A stretch of 64,000 bases of DNA from Zingiber officinale (lineage: Eukaryota > Streptophyta > Magnoliopsida > Zingiberales > Zingiberaceae), in assembly GCF_018446385.1 (NCBI RefSeq), contig NC_056003.1, positions 26,285,198-26,349,197 of the forward strand. Direction: 5' to 3'. Position 1 is the stretch's first letter, and each line of letters begins with the position of its first letter. A model generated the notes under the pieces. That model saw only the letters and a list, made by a program, of their open reading frames with translations, had not been told where the DNA came from and made no database searches. The position numbers and the translations under genes are program-made. Shown piece after piece: positions 1 through 12,059 of this stretch.

Positions 1-853
1 TCCAAGCTTGATACATCGGAAAAATCCTTGCTCGTTTTAAGCATGCAAAACTCCTCAAAAGGTTTTTTACCTTTTAAGCATGGAGTGTCTTTATCTAAAG
101 AGATGTCTCCGATGACATTAAAGGAGATTGAGGACATGTAGGCAGTTCTTTATGCTTCGGCAGTTAGATAACCTAATGTATGATATGCACGAGATCTGAA
201 ATTTGTTTTGCCAAGGGCATAGTTAGCAAATATCAAAGTAACCCTTGACAAGGACATTGGACTGCAGTAAAGCATATATTAAAGTACCTTAGAGGCGCTA
301 GAGATTATATGCTAGCTTACAAGGCAGTTAATTTGGTCCTAGTGGGTTGCATGGATTTTGACTTCCAATCGGATAGGGATAATAATAAGTCAACCTCGGG
401 GTTTTGTGATTACTTTAGGAGGTATAGTCATAACTATGGAAGAGTGATAAGCATAGGTGTTTTTCTGGACTCCACCATAGAAACTTAGTATATGGCAAGC
501 CTCTGAGGTAGCCATAAAAGCTGAATGACTCAATAACCTCAAGATAGACTTAGATATGATTTCTGGTTTGTCCAAAGATTGTTACAATTTAATAATGTTG
601 GTGCAGTATCAAATTCGAAGAAACCATAAGTCTATAAGGCAAATAAACACAATAGAGCGCAAGTACCACCCAATACGAGAAATCGTATAAACGAGGAGAA
701 GTTGTTGCTGCCTAAATTGCATCAGGTGATGACCTATAGATCTTTTCACTAAGGTCCTTAAGGCAAGAGCTTTTGATGGACATGTTGAAGGGTTGGAAAT
801 CAGATGTATAGCAGCAGATACGGCAGCTTAGTCTTTTAGTATAAGTGGGAGAT
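1..853 (+). mobile_element. Ty1/copia pol 3' remnant (RT/RNase H part)
   Basis: A fossil of the C-terminal pol region of a Ty1/copia element. The translated plus strand shows the usual reverse transcriptase to RNase H stretch (for example SKLDTSEKSLLVLSMQ and LKYLRGARDYMLAY). It runs into a polypurine tract, AAGTGGGAGAT, directly before the LTR at 854. The 5' part of the element lies outside the window. The copy is clearly broken with many lesions and no function is expected. Confidence 0.85.
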
Positions 854-3521
854 TGTTAGAGTGTATACTAAAAGCCTAGCTTTTGGTATAAACATTTATC
901 TAGAAATAAGAATCACATTGGTCAAATGTTTACATTTATGATAAATGTAGTTGTTCAATTAATTTATATTGTAGATAACATGGTGTGTGGTGTCACACAC
1001 AGAGGATCATGTTATCAGTATATAAACAGTAGCTCACGACCATAATGGAAAGGAACAAACCATTAGAAGGTCGTAGTGTAATTAGGTATTAGTTTATCTT
1101 AACTATATAATTACACTAGTACACTTAGAGTGTATTGAGTAGGACCATTAGAGGTCGTTTCTTTTATACTGACTTTATAAAGAAACAAAGACCTCAGTTA
1201 TTATGGAAGTGTGTGCTCTTAATCCTAATATAATAACAAGCACATATATTTGATATTTATTTCTTTAATTTATCAATGGGTGAGATTTAGTTCGATGAAT
1301 CAATAAACCCGATAAGTTGGGAAATGATATCACTTATAGTGTGTGTTGTTGATTATAGAAGGAAACTGTGTCCTAGAGATACTAGGTTGATAATGTCCTC
1401 AAGAGGAGCTCATAAGGATTGTCATGTTAAACCCTGCAGGTGGACTTAGTCCGACATGATAATAAGGTTGAGTGGTACTACTCTTGGACTTAGATATTAA
1501 TTAAATGAGTTGTCAGTAACTCACTTAATTAGTGGACATTAGATATCTTAAACACAGGGAGACTAACACGCTCATAATAAGAAGGAGCCCAAAATGTAAT
1601 TTGGGATTGGTGGTAATTCAATAATAGTTCTTTAGTGGAATGAATTATTATTGATGAAATTAAGTTGTGTGTTCGGGGCGAACACGGGATGCTTAATTTC
1701 ATCGGGAGACCAAAACCAATTCCTCCTCTCGGTCCCTATCGTAGCCTCTGGTATATAGAGATTTATACCCACCGCATACCCACCTTCTTACCCATCCAAT
1801 GGGGCCGGCCAAGCTAGCTTGGAACCCAAGCTAGGGCCGGCCAAGATCAAGTGGATGAGTCATGTAGGTGGCCGGCCAAAGCTTGAGTCCCAAGCTTAGG
1901 TGGCCGACCACTAGAATATTAAAAAGGATTTTTATTAAAATTATTTCTTATGTGGATATCATGATTTTAAAAGAGAGTTTAAAAATTAAAAATTTCCTTT
2001 TATAGTTTTCTACAAAAGATTAAGAGAAGAGATTAATCTCTTTCCTTATTTGTAGTTTAAAAGGATGGTTTTAATTTTTGGTAAAAACTTTCCTTATTTG
2101 TAAATCATCTACATGTTTAAAAGAGAGTTTAAAATTTGAAATCTTTCCTTATTTGTTGATTAAAGGAGGATTTTAAATTTTAAGAAAACTTTCCTTTTTA
2201 ACCATGTTCATGATTTAAAAGAAAGTTTAAAAATTAATAATTCTCTTTTATTAGTTTCTACAAAAGATTGAGAAAAGATTTGATATCTTTCCTTATTTGT
2301 AGATTAAAAGAGATTTTAATTTTTAGAGATAACTTTCTTTTTATCCACATGTTTAAAAGAAAGATTTTAATTTATTAAATTTTCTTTTTATAAACCAATC
2401 ATGAAGGGATTAAATTATTGGAGAAATTTTATAAATTTCTGGAGACAAATTAGGAAGTTTTAATTAATTAAAACTCTCCTTGTTTGTAGCTTTGGTGTGG
2501 CCGGCCATGTAAATTGAGAAAAGGAAAATTGTTTTAATTAAATAAATTTTTCCTTTTCATGGCAAAAGAATTAAGGAAGTTTTTAATTAAATTTCCTTAT
2601 TTGCCAAGACCAAGGATTATAAAAGAGGGGGTAGAGAAGGCTTCATGGTGAACAACCTCTATTATTTCTCTCCCTCTTTTCCTTGGTGTTGTGGCCGGCC
2701 AACCTCTCTTCCTCTCTTCCTCTTGGTGGTGGCCGAACCTTCTCTATTTGCTTGGAGCTCTTGTGGTGGCCGGATACTACTTGGAGAAGAAGAAGAAGAA
2801 GGAGAGAAAGCTTGTATCCCTTGGAGCTTGGTTGGTGGAAAAGATCTTCATCTTTTGGAAGCTTTGTGCTTGGCCGAAACTTGAAGAAAGGAGAAGAAGG
2901 TGCTTTGGTGGATTCTCATCTCGGAAGATCGTTGCCCACACAACGTCCGAGGTTAGAAGAGGAATACGGTAGAAGATCAAGAGGTCTTTCTAAAAGGTAT
3001 AACTAGTATTTTTTCTTTCCGCATCATACTAGTTATTTTTGGAAATAATACCAAATACAAGAGGCTTACGATTCTAGTATTTCGAATATGTTTTTCGAAG
3101 TTGTGTTCTTTTATTTTTCTTTTCCTTGTGATTTGATTGTTCTTTTTGGTTGACCTAAAGTTATTTTAGGAAATTAAATATTAGCTTTCCATAAAAGGTT
3201 TTGTCTAGTCGGTGGTGGTTGTTCCCATATCCAAGAAGGTCATGTGCCTCGCCACGTCAGTACTGGGAACCAATTATGGAAATTAATATTTAATGGAATT
3301 AATAACTTAGGTGATTTGGATCAAACGTGTTAAGTTCCGTAGGAGATCCAAGTCTAAACCTTAAAGAACAAATAGATTAAGTTTTGGATCAAACGTGTTA
3401 AGTTCCGCAGGCGATCCAAAATTTAATTTAAAAGAACACATGGTAGCTAGGAAAAGGTTCAGACCTTTGTACAAATTTTTTGTACAGTGGAACCTCTAGG
3501 TTTTCCGAGTAGCAACCAACA
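854..3521 (+). mobile_element. 3' LTR of the copia element (about 2.67 kb)
   Basis: The LTR starts TGTTAGAGTG right after the polypurine tract and appears to end GCAACCAACA, giving TG...CA borders. It is long for a copia LTR. It carries repeated GGCCGGCC-type palindromes (around 1803, 1842, 1871, 2499, 2693 and 2767) and AT-rich repeats with AAAAGAGAGTTTAAAA-like units from about 1960 to 2400. The open frames around 2645-3006 lie inside the LTR and are not host genes. The matching 5' LTR is outside the window, so neither age nor target duplication can be read. Confidence 0.75.
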
Positions 3522-4451
3522 CCTAGATCCTAGTAGGTTCAAGATTTGCTACCTTGGATCTACTTAGGATGCGCGCATTTATGTATGTATATGGTACAAA
3601 GTCTGGCCCTCATGATGAGATTATGTTTAAGTATTTATATGATATATATGTTTTCAAAGGACATCTTGCATATACTCATTCATGATGCATGTTTTCAAAG
3701 GACATCTTGCATATGCTTATTCATGCTAAATGTTTTCCTTTATGTTTTAGTAAGATGTTCCTTTCTGAAAAATAAGTTTATGATGCCTAGATGATCATGT
3801 TATTACTTTGTGTATGAACTCTCACATGCTATGTTATGATTTACTTACATGAGTATGACTCCACTTTATGATAGTATGCAGATTTATATCTAGATGTTGG
3901 TTAAATGAACATGTTACCACTTTATGTTTAGATACATGATTCATGTTTTGTGAGTAGGAAAGAATCTTACTAAGTCTATGTGCTTATAGTTTAATTTCCC
4001 TTGTACTGCAGACAAAGGAAAGGAATGGTTGAATTAAAAGGGAGCAGCAGGAAGGGCAAGAATGTGTGTGGCAGTGGCATGGTGGAATAAATCTGCTTAA
4101 TGTTTCTGTGTTCTAAAACTTTACGTATGATGGATGATATTTATTGATGTCTACTCACTATGAACTTATGTTTTGATGATCTCTGATAATATGCTTAGTT
4201 CAAGTAAAATGCTATGTATTATGTAGTAAGTAGTAGATGTTAGATCAAGTTATGAATGTTAACATGATATGTTGGATATATGATCTTATGATAATGAACA
4301 TATTTCTATGACAACATGATTGTATGCTTAAGTTAGTTTAATTTGTTTAAAAAAAACATTATTTACTTTCGCTGTCATGTATGTATGTTTTCAAGTAACC
4401 CCCGTCCCTTCGCCCCCCTTCCCGAGGGGCGGGGAAGGGCGGGGCGTTACA
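3522..4451 (+). mobile_element. Gypsy-type LTR fragment
   Basis: An AT-rich stretch with the feel of a Del/Tekay gypsy LTR, ending in a GC-rich hairpin (CCTTCCCGAGGGGCGGGGAAGG) and the terminal GGGGCGTTACA. It lies directly after the copia LTR and directly before a second copia element, so both borders look like nested or truncated junctions. The 5' border is inferred from the end of the preceding LTR. Confidence 0.5.
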
Positions 4452-6313
4452 ACCTTCTACTTCGGCACCACTCTCCGTCGAGGACAGACTCACTTGTCTC
4501 GAGGTTCAGTCCATTCAAACGCGACGAGTTGTTCTAGATAGCCATCGCTCCCTCCGATCCCTCCGATCCGAGATAGCTGTCGGATTTGCCTCTCTCCGGG
4601 ATGAGATACGTCGGCAGGGACAGCCTGCACCCGAGCAGCCCCTTACACCACCTCCAGCTGACGACCCTCCAACTGATGATCCTACTCTTTGACGCTATCA
4701 TTTCATGCATTGTACCTTGGATTTTTGGACACAGACACTTTCATTTCCTGGTCTAGTTGTACTTGTGCTTAGTAGAATTCAGTTACTCTGCTTACCAGTT
4801 TTTGATGTTCTTTTTGCTTAATTTTACACACATAGGAATGTGTTGGGTAGAATAGATCTTGACTTTCAACCCAATTTCTTACATCTAATTTTTTTTTAAA
4901 AAATTATCTTCAAAATTGCTTCATCTTAAAATTATCTTTCAAAATTCTAGGAAAAATAATGTTTTCAAAATCCCAATCTTTTTAATTTTTCAAAATTTGG
5001 ACTTAGCCTAGGATCTTCCCCTTAGATATCATGTTCCCCTAGCTTCAGCCAGAGCATCTCACAAACACACTAGGCATAACTTGTTTGTGTTTGAAAGAAA
5101 CTTAGAACGGCGTAAGATGCATAGGGTACAGTCTGGACTCCAGAATGCTTATCTCTGTGCATCACAGTGAGTCTGGGCGTTAAAAACTAACTTTACATTA
5201 ATCAAGTTAAATGATCCAGCCCTAGTCAAATCTAACTGGATTACTAACTTAACTTGACTAACCAAGTGAAAATTGTTGCCCTCTAGGTATTCAGCTAGTA
5301 GCTAAAGGTTAGACAGTTGGTTAAGGATATTAAAATTTTAAATTAACTCAGCTTGCACTTTAGGGCTCTGATACCTTGCTAAAGGAAATTGATTAATTTA
5401 CAATCTATTTAACTCAACTCATGCTTGGACATTAGAGTTTTAAGCTTATTGCTCCTCCGTTGCCTTTAAGGATTTTCAAATTCTTAAAATTTTTAAATTT
5501 TTGACTTCTATAGCCGTCTTCAAAATTAACTAAGTCATATTAAAAGACTTTTTGAATTTTATTTCAAAAATTAAGGTCTCAAGTTAGCCCAACTTTTTAG
5601 AAGCTTTTAAAATTATTAAAAAAAGCTGTTCGAAATTAATGGTTTTTAAAAGGCTTTAAAAATTTAACGAAATATTTTTTTCAACAAAACCTTTCAAAAT
5701 CTTTTTTTAATTGCAAAACTTAGCCTACTATTTTCAAAACTTGCCTTTCGAAAATCGTTTGTTTCAATTTTTCAAAATTTAACCTAACTTTGCACAAATT
5801 TTCGAAACTTGCCTTTCGAAAATCGTTTGTTCCAATTTTTCAAAATTTAACCTAACTTTGCACAAATTTTCGAAACTTGCCTTTCAAAAATCGTTTGTTC
5901 CAATTTTTCAAAATTTAACCTAACTTTGCATAAATTTTGGCTAAGTAAAAAGAGTTCTTCAAAACTAAAGTAATTTTAAAAGTAAAACCTACAAGAAATG
6001 TTGTTTTAAAGTAAAACATTTTGGTTGAAAACGTAATGTATTGGTCTTAAAAACTTAGACCTTTCATCTTGTCTCTTTCTTCCTACAAAGGTTTTTGATA
6101 TATAGCAAAGGGGGAGAGTAGAACAAATTCAAAATACTAATTCAAATTAAGTGATAAGAAAAACAGAGCTCTCATTAAGGGGGAGCCTTATACACTATGT
6201 TTTACCTTAAATCAAGCTTGCACTTAAACTGTTTATAGCTTGCTTATGTTTATTTGTGCATCTTGCTTTACTTAAGTTTGAATTTTTATTGTCATAATCA
6301 AAAAGGGAGAGAT
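4452..6313 (+). mobile_element. SIRE-like copia, internal 3' region
   Basis: This is the sequence between pol and the 3' LTR of a SIRE/Maximus-like copia element. The first 240 bases read as a short proline-rich coding tail (SLRSEIAVGFASLRDEIRRQ, then APEQPLTPPP). The rest is AT-rich non-coding DNA holding three tandem copies of a roughly 66-base unit (about 5745-5940). The region ends in the polypurine tract AAAAAGGGAGAGAT directly before the LTR at 6314. It is a broken fossil. Confidence 0.65.
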
Positions 6314-7587
6314 TGTTGGTGCGGGAAGCATTCGACGATCGAACCTAAGTTTTGATAATGGCAAAGGGATTCAAAGTTAAGATTCCTTGTTATCTAATGT
6401 GCTTAAATGAGGTTTCAGGAAAGTCCTAACTGGGGTTAGGCAAGTGGAAAAACCTAAGGGGCGGTAACCTTAGGTCCTAGGAGGTGGTAACCCTAGGTGA
6501 AGGAAAATCCTAAGGGGCGGTAACCTTAGGTCCTAGGAGGTGGTAACCCTAGGTGAAGGAAAATCCTAGGGCACGGTAACCCTAGGTCCTAGGGGGTGGT
6601 AACCCTAGGTGGAGAAAAACCCTAGTGGGTGGTAACCCTAAGTCCTAGGGGTGGTAACCCTAGGCAGAAAGTCCAGACGGTCTGGAGGACCGGACTAGCA
6701 CTAGGTAATCTCTCCTGAGGAGAGTAGGTGAGGACGCGTTCCCCGTAGAGGGAACAGTAGGCGTCGGGTCGACCTAGGGTTTCCAATCGGAAATCCGAAG
6801 TCAGACCCGGATAGTCCGATGACTGTCAACCACTTAATTTATCATGTTTATATCTGTTCTAATTTTGTCTTGCCGGGTACGGTGTTGTTTTGGGACTAAC
6901 ATATCTTGCAGGTACAAAAGGAACAAGTTAAGCCTCAGATGAACAGTGTCCGAGGTGCCTCCATGGAACTTAGAGGCGCCTCGGATGCAAGCCGAAGCCA
7001 GCTGTGCAAAGGAGCTGGAGGCGCCTTCATGGGGACTGAAGGCGCCTTACCCCGCGGCTTGGAGGCGCCTTGGAGTGGCTTGAAGGCGCCTTCAAGTGGA
7101 TGAGGTGCGACCGGATCAGTGCTGATCCACGCGGCTGACTCGGTAGGTTGGAGGCGCCTTGGAGTGGCTTTAAGGCGCCTTCAGCAGTGAATAAAAGGAG
7201 TTCTCGAGCAGCAGTCTAGTATATCTTCGAAAAGCAATCCTTCTGCATCCAGCTGCTAACGAGTCCATCCCGAAGTGCTCAACAACATCCCGACGACCCG
7301 GAGCTCTGAATCTGCTATTTTCCAGTGTCGTTGGTATATTTAATTTATGTTTATTGTACTTAAATTGTAACATCTTTTCGATATTATAAGTGTTGCCCAC
7401 CGTAAACGCTCAACGAGTGTGGGCCTTGGAGTAGGAGTCGCCACAGGCTCCGAACCAAGTAAACAACCTGTGTTTGCGTGTGTGTTTGCTTTTATTTTTC
7501 CGCTGCGTATTCTGACTCTGTTTCTAAATCGTACGAAATAGCCATAAGCGCTATTCACCCCCTCTTATAGCGCTTCTCGATCCAACA
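6314..7587 (+). mobile_element. SIRE-like copia 3' LTR
   Basis: The LTR begins TGTTGGTGCGGGAAGC after a polypurine tract and ends CTCGATCCAACA, so the tips are the inverted pair TGTTGG/CCAACA. It is 1274 bases long. It carries a CCTAGG-rich minisatellite near its start and an array of GGCGCC-centred palindromes from 6970 to 7180. The 5' LTR is not in the window. Confidence 0.8.
6451..6664. repeat. CCTAGG/GGTAACC minisatellite inside the LTR
   Basis: Four or more imperfect tandem copies of a 40-65 base unit built from CCTAAGGGGCGGTAACC, TTAGGTCCTAGG and AGGTGGTAACCCTAGGTG. Copies differ by a few bases and in the spacer AAGGAAAAATC. Confidence 0.85.
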
Positions 7588-8150
7588 AAGATCCTCGACC
7601 AAAGGTGGTTGTCTGGTTATCCCGGTCAGCAAAGGAGTGGTCGAGCAGATCACCGGGCGATCAGACGAATGGACATCATGGATTGGTCGGATGAATGGAT
7701 GAACTCGTAGTCGATTGTTTCAGTCGGCAAAAAAACAAGCCGCTTGAACCATCCGTCCAGCGCAAGGAATGACATTACACAAGAGGGGACAAGAAAACAA
7801 AAGAGAATACTCCGTCTATCATTAAATATGAAGAAGTCAAGATAAAGAAGAATACTCCATCTATTATTAATGCACATAAGTCAAGACAAAGAAACATTCC
7901 TCTGGCAATTAATATCATTAAATAAGGGCAGATGAACGATCACAAAAAAATGTATAAAAGGGTACGTCAGGTACGAGGAAAGGCAAGATTTATCTATTTC
8001 TTTATTACTCATTCTCTCTTATTGATTCTAACTTGAGCGTCGGAGAGCCGACGCTAGGGACCCCTTCCCTAGTTTGGTTTTGTTTTGCAGGATTGAGATC
8101 TTCATCCCGTCAGTAATCAGTAGTCACCTCATCCCTAACTTTTCAACTTC
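7588..8150 (+). mobile_element. Gypsy (Tat-like) LTR 3' fragment
   Basis: The tail CTTGAGCGTCGGAGAGCCGA, followed by a TTTGTTTTGCAGG end, is the usual 3' end of Tat-like gypsy LTRs in monocots. It abuts the copia LTR at its 5' end with no coding part seen. A similar GAGCGTCGGAG tail occurs near 11500. Confidence 0.5.
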
Positions 8151-8159
8151 CCTCATTCG

Positions 8160-8580
8160 GATATATATAGATAAATAATTAAGTCAAACTTAAAATTAAC
8201 CAAGTCTTAATGACCTTAAATTTTATGATCTTGTTTGAAATTTTTATATTTTAAATTTAATTTTATTGATTATTAAACTTGATATTTATAAATTTATTTA
8301 TTCATTTTAATTTTTCTTGTCTAATAAGAATTTTATTAATAAACATAATTCAAATTTTATTAATAAACATAATTCATAAATTATATTCATAAATATTGTT
8401 CATGATTTGACTAAATACATATATAAATTTGGACCAAATTTGCTCATGAAAATTTGAGTCGTTATCACTTAAAAAAACATTGATCAAGATAGGAAATTAA
8501 AAATTCAAATCAGAAAACTATTAAATGAATAATTATATATATTTAATAATAATTAAATTGATGAACATACATTGAACCAG
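8160..8580. repeat. Decayed AT-rich MITE remnant
   Basis: A very AT-rich spacer. The block AAGAATTTTATTAATAAACA and the CATAAATATTGTTCATGA piece match the middle of the MITE at 15532-16144, so this is probably an old truncated copy of that family. No gene is seen. Confidence 0.4.
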
Positions 8581-8810
8581 CCAAATTTAGAAAAATACTA
8601 ATCATGCAGTGTATATAATAAGATACGAAGTAGATATGCCATTAAGCATGCATTGCATTGCTTTGATTTCTCGTAGAACAACAGCAAACCAGTGGAAAGA
8701 TACGGTGGGAAATGTCAATAAATACGCTAGAGTCGATTCATTCAAGGAGGGGAAGAACCTCGAACCATCCTCCGATCCTCTGCTCGTGCTTTTCTTTCCG
8801 GCGTGACAAG

Positions 8811-10542
8811 ATGCTCGGCGTAGAGCGGTAGCTCCGTCTGATTGCGCAGGAAAGGAGCTCCGGTCTGATCTTAGAGTATCGCGCGACTTCCAAATGGTAT
8901 CATTTTGCGGCTGGTTCAAGTCCAAGAGACGGGGACGGAGGGGGGAGGTCCAAAACCAATCGATGAGTTTTTTTTTAAAAAAAATGTTTGGAAGATTCTG
9001 TTTGTGTTCCGGTAAGAATTTGAATGATTTTTACAAAAATTATGTTGTGGCGTGGCGCAGGAGGAGGAGAAGCCGGAGGGGGAGAGAAGGACTTTGGTAG
9101 CGGCGGCTGAGGATGAGAATGCCAAGGGGAGTGATAAGGAGGAGGAGGAGGAGGAAGAAGAAGGCGAGAAAAATGTGGAGTCACCGTCTCTGCCTTCGGA
9201 GGAAGAGGAGTCCGAGGGCAATGGCGGGGAGGGGGACACGGAAGGCTACGGGGAGAACATAGTGGAAGCTCCGGTGGAAGTTAAACCCAAGGGCGGCAAC
9301 GGGAAGAAGGAGAAGAAACAAAGGGGCAAGCAGGAAAAGAAGGAACCGCCATCGCCTCCGGAGGAGATCGAGCTGCGCGTGTCCATGCACTGCGACGGCT
9401 GCAGCAGGAAGATCAGATGCATCTTGAAAAGCTACGAAGGTACACCAACCCTACAATGAGCTTCGACCTTCAACATCTCCTATGAAAACGATCGATGTTC
9501 CATGGCGGCAGGAGTGACGGAGGTGGCGGCAGACGGGAGAGCCCAGAAGGTGGTGGTGAAAGGGAAGAAGCCCGCGGCCAGTCCTCTGAAGGTGGTGGAG
9601 CATCTCGAGAGGGAAACCGACAAGAAAGTGCAGCTACCGACTCCTCTACCACCTCCACAGCCAGGGAAGAAGAAACCTAAAGCAAAAGATCAGCTGAAAA
9701 AGAAGAAGAAGAAAGAAGGAGAAGACAAGAAAGAAGAGGTTACTAAGCAAAATCTTTAATCCGCTAATTAATCTCTGTTTTTCTCTTTGATCTCTTCTTC
9801 TCCTTTTCTCTAAACTTTTTGCCCCTTTTCTGCCGCCAAAGATTGTTGTAGCTTCATTCAAGCTTAAAATGCACTGCCCAGCCTGCGCTCAGAAGATCGC
9901 GAAGAAGATCTTAAAGATGCAAGGTTTCCCTCTGTCTCCTTCCCCTGTTCCATAGTTTCGCAAGCGGGCACAAACGCTAGCTATGAAAAGCTCTATGCAC
10001 AAACAGGTGTGGAGTCAGCGGAGGCGGACTGGGAGGCCTCCAAGGTGACGGTGAAGGGCGTCTTCACGGCCGAGAAGCTGGCGGGGTACGTGTACGAGAA
10101 GACGACGAAGTACGTGGTGGTGACGAGGGACGAGCCTGCAGCGGCGCCGGAGAAGGTTGAGGAAGAAACGAGCGGCGGAGGAGGCGAGGAAGAGGAGGAC
10201 GAAAGTGGCGGCGCAGCTGATTTGTCAGGAGCTCAAGAGCAGGAGGAGGACGACATTGATGAAGGCGAGGACGCTGAAGACGAGATGATCGATAAAGGTA
10301 GTGGAAAGGGCAAAGAGGCGATCGGGATGCAACCGACGACGAGGGTTGCGGAAGAAGAAGAAGCGGCATGGAAGCAGCGCTGCCAACCGTGTTCAGCGTA
10401 TGACACGAGGTTTCCGCCCAACGTCTGTCCTCTGTGTGGGAGAGGGTCCTTTTATTATCCTGTTCAAAATCAAGAGTATCCCGCCGCTGTGTTTCCTCAT
10501 CTCTTCAGCGATGAAAATCCGAATGCCTGCTCTTTGATGTAA
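8811..10542 (+). CDS. HIPP7: Heavy-metal-associated isoprenylated plant protein (HIPP7-like)
   Basis: A metallochaperone-like protein expected to bind heavy-metal ions through two HMA domains and to be membrane-attached by farnesylation. HMA1 carries MHCDGC, HMA2 carries MHCPAC, and the protein ends NACSLM, a CaaX box with the FSDENPNAC context typical of the HIPP7 group. Long Glu/Lys-rich acidic linkers separate the parts. Deduced coding exons: 8811-8819 (MLG), 9061-9439, 9512-9738, 9842-9923 and 10007-10542; all junctions agree in phase and give about 410 residues. The three-codon first exon is the weakest call: the alternative is ATG 8894 with a GTCC donor after 8948. HIPP genes often have such a tiny first exon, which favours 8811. 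A TATA-like TAAATAC lies near 8720. Function is from family knowledge. Confidence 0.85.
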
Positions 10543-10644
10543 AACAAAATAAAATTAAAAAAAGGCACCTGTTGCCGTTATTATTATTATTATTAATATT
10601 AATATTAATGATCATTATATTTTTAAAAATTAATTTTATTTTTG
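10543..10644. repeat. HIPP 3' flank with TTATTA microsatellite
   Basis: AT-rich sequence right after the stop codon, with (TTA)n and (ATTA)n runs from about 10578 to 10610. Possible polyadenylation signals AATAAAA lie just after the stop. Confidence 0.6.
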
Positions 10645-10882
10645 AAGCTTTCACTTTTGATAAACATGGATCGATACGGTCAACATCATGTTAGTGTTAT
10701 AATATTCAGAGTTTATTTTTATTCATACTAGTTAGTTATATTATAGTAGTTATGATTTTATAATTATTATAATTATGTAATAACATTGAGATTGTAACTA
10801 TTATAATTATATATAAATTATGATATTGTAATTGTTAGCAAGATGTTATAATTATTGTAGCTGTTATAAATTATGATAATGA
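10645..10882. repeat. Left arm of a long inverted repeat
   Basis: This arm (for example TTTTGATAAACATGG, GGTCAACATCATGTTA and ATACTAGTTAGT) is matched in reverse complement by 12060-12300. The arms are about 230 bases and imperfect, with about 1.2 kb between them. It looks like the terminal inverted repeat of a foldback or MULE-like non-autonomous DNA transposon. Confidence 0.7.
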
Positions 10883-10883
10883 A

Positions 10884-11660
10884 GGTCAAGCGGAGTCATA
10901 AGGGGAGCCAAAAAAGTCAAGATTGGCCTTCGACCCGGTCTTCCTATACTCCTTCGATTCGATCTTCCTGACACTTTCGACCCGGTCTATCCGACTCCTC
11001 CGATTTCATCTTCCTAGACTCCTTCATTCGGTCGACCCAACTCCTCCAATTCAGTCTACCCAACTCCTACGATTTGGTCTACTCGACTCTTCCGACTCGG
11101 CCTACTTGACTTTTCCGACTTGAGCTACCCGACTCTTTCGACCTGGGCTACCTGACTCCCCCAACTCAGTCTCAGCTCGATCAACTAGACTACCAAATTC
11201 AACATCATTCCCCTAGCTAGGGTCCACATCCTACATGACTCAATAAAAATGGGAGAGGCGGCATAACCGTTCCACTCATGGGACTATTTATCTCAGAAAA
11301 CATGAAGAATGCCAACGTATATTTCGAAGAACGTTGTAAATGGATGCGGACATCTTGGAGCAACGAATACATTCGCCACTCTATAGAGGGTTGCCCCCTC
11401 TAACGAGCATAGATATGTGCACACAACCATCTAACTTTCCAATCATTCTACTACTCCATTACTTTTGCACCCTTCTGTAACCTCTTGTGCTAATTTAAGC
11501 GTCGGAGTGGTCACGTCGAGTTCAATCTCGACACCATTCTAATCTCTTGTTGGATGTTTGTAGGAACTCATGAGCCCCCCTTGCCCTCGTGTCACTTGCA
11601 TCTTTCTCCATGACAGTTGCCCATTGTTGACTCACCAGACTACGTTCTCAGATAGAAACA
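10884..11660 (+). mobile_element. Gypsy LTR fragment between the inverted-repeat arms
   Basis: It starts with a pyrimidine-rich array built on GACTC and TTCGA(C/T)CCGGTC (10930-11180) and ends with AATTTAAGCGTCGGAG then CTTGTTGGATGTTTGTAGG, a Tat-like gypsy LTR tail. No coding part is recognised. Its position implies insertion into an older palindromic element, or capture by it. Confidence 0.45.
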
Positions 11661-11986
11661 AACGTGAAGCGAGGCAAGGTAATTATCTTACAAGCTAATG
11701 AGAGAGGATATTGGAGGAGAGCTCAAGAAGAGAGAAAGCCAAAAATAAAGGAAACTAAACATGACTCTGTTTAGGATTAATTATAATCCATAATTATCAA
11801 GAATATAAAAAATACCCTAAATATCATAAAAATGAAAATTATTGAAAATAATAATAAAATCTGTGAAGGCTCGAATGAGGGTCTAAATGATAGAATTAGG
11901 ACCTAAAAATTGATAATTACGGATACCCGATAACAAATGTATATTTTTAAATTCTACACATGTGACCACCGACAGAACCTGATTCT

Positions 11987-12015
11987 AAGTTCTAAGTTCT
12001 AAGTTCTAAGTCAAA
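11987..12015. repeat. TTCTAAG short tandem repeat
   Basis: Four tandem TTCTAAG units in an otherwise AT-rich spacer (11660-12060) without genes. Confidence 0.8.
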
Positions 12016-12059
12016 AGTTATAATAGTTTGAAGTTCAAAGCGTCATTCTAAGTTCATCT

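Noticed and set aside
2645-3006. Overlapping open frames of 79-107 codons
   Set aside because: They lie inside a copia LTR, in low-complexity Arg/Glu-rich sequence, with no domain recognised.
5745-5940. Regular repeats as a CRISPR-like array
   Set aside because: Three contiguous 66-base copies without unique spacers, inside a plant retroelement.
8894-9044. Donor CCG|GTAAGA at 9010-9016 as end of HIPP exon 1
   Set aside because: Strong donor motif, but its phase does not fit the acidic frame that leads to the HMA domain.
9052-9060. GTG as start codon of the HIPP frame
   Set aside because: Plant nuclear genes rarely start at GTG, and GCGCAG at 9055-9060 is a good splice acceptor.
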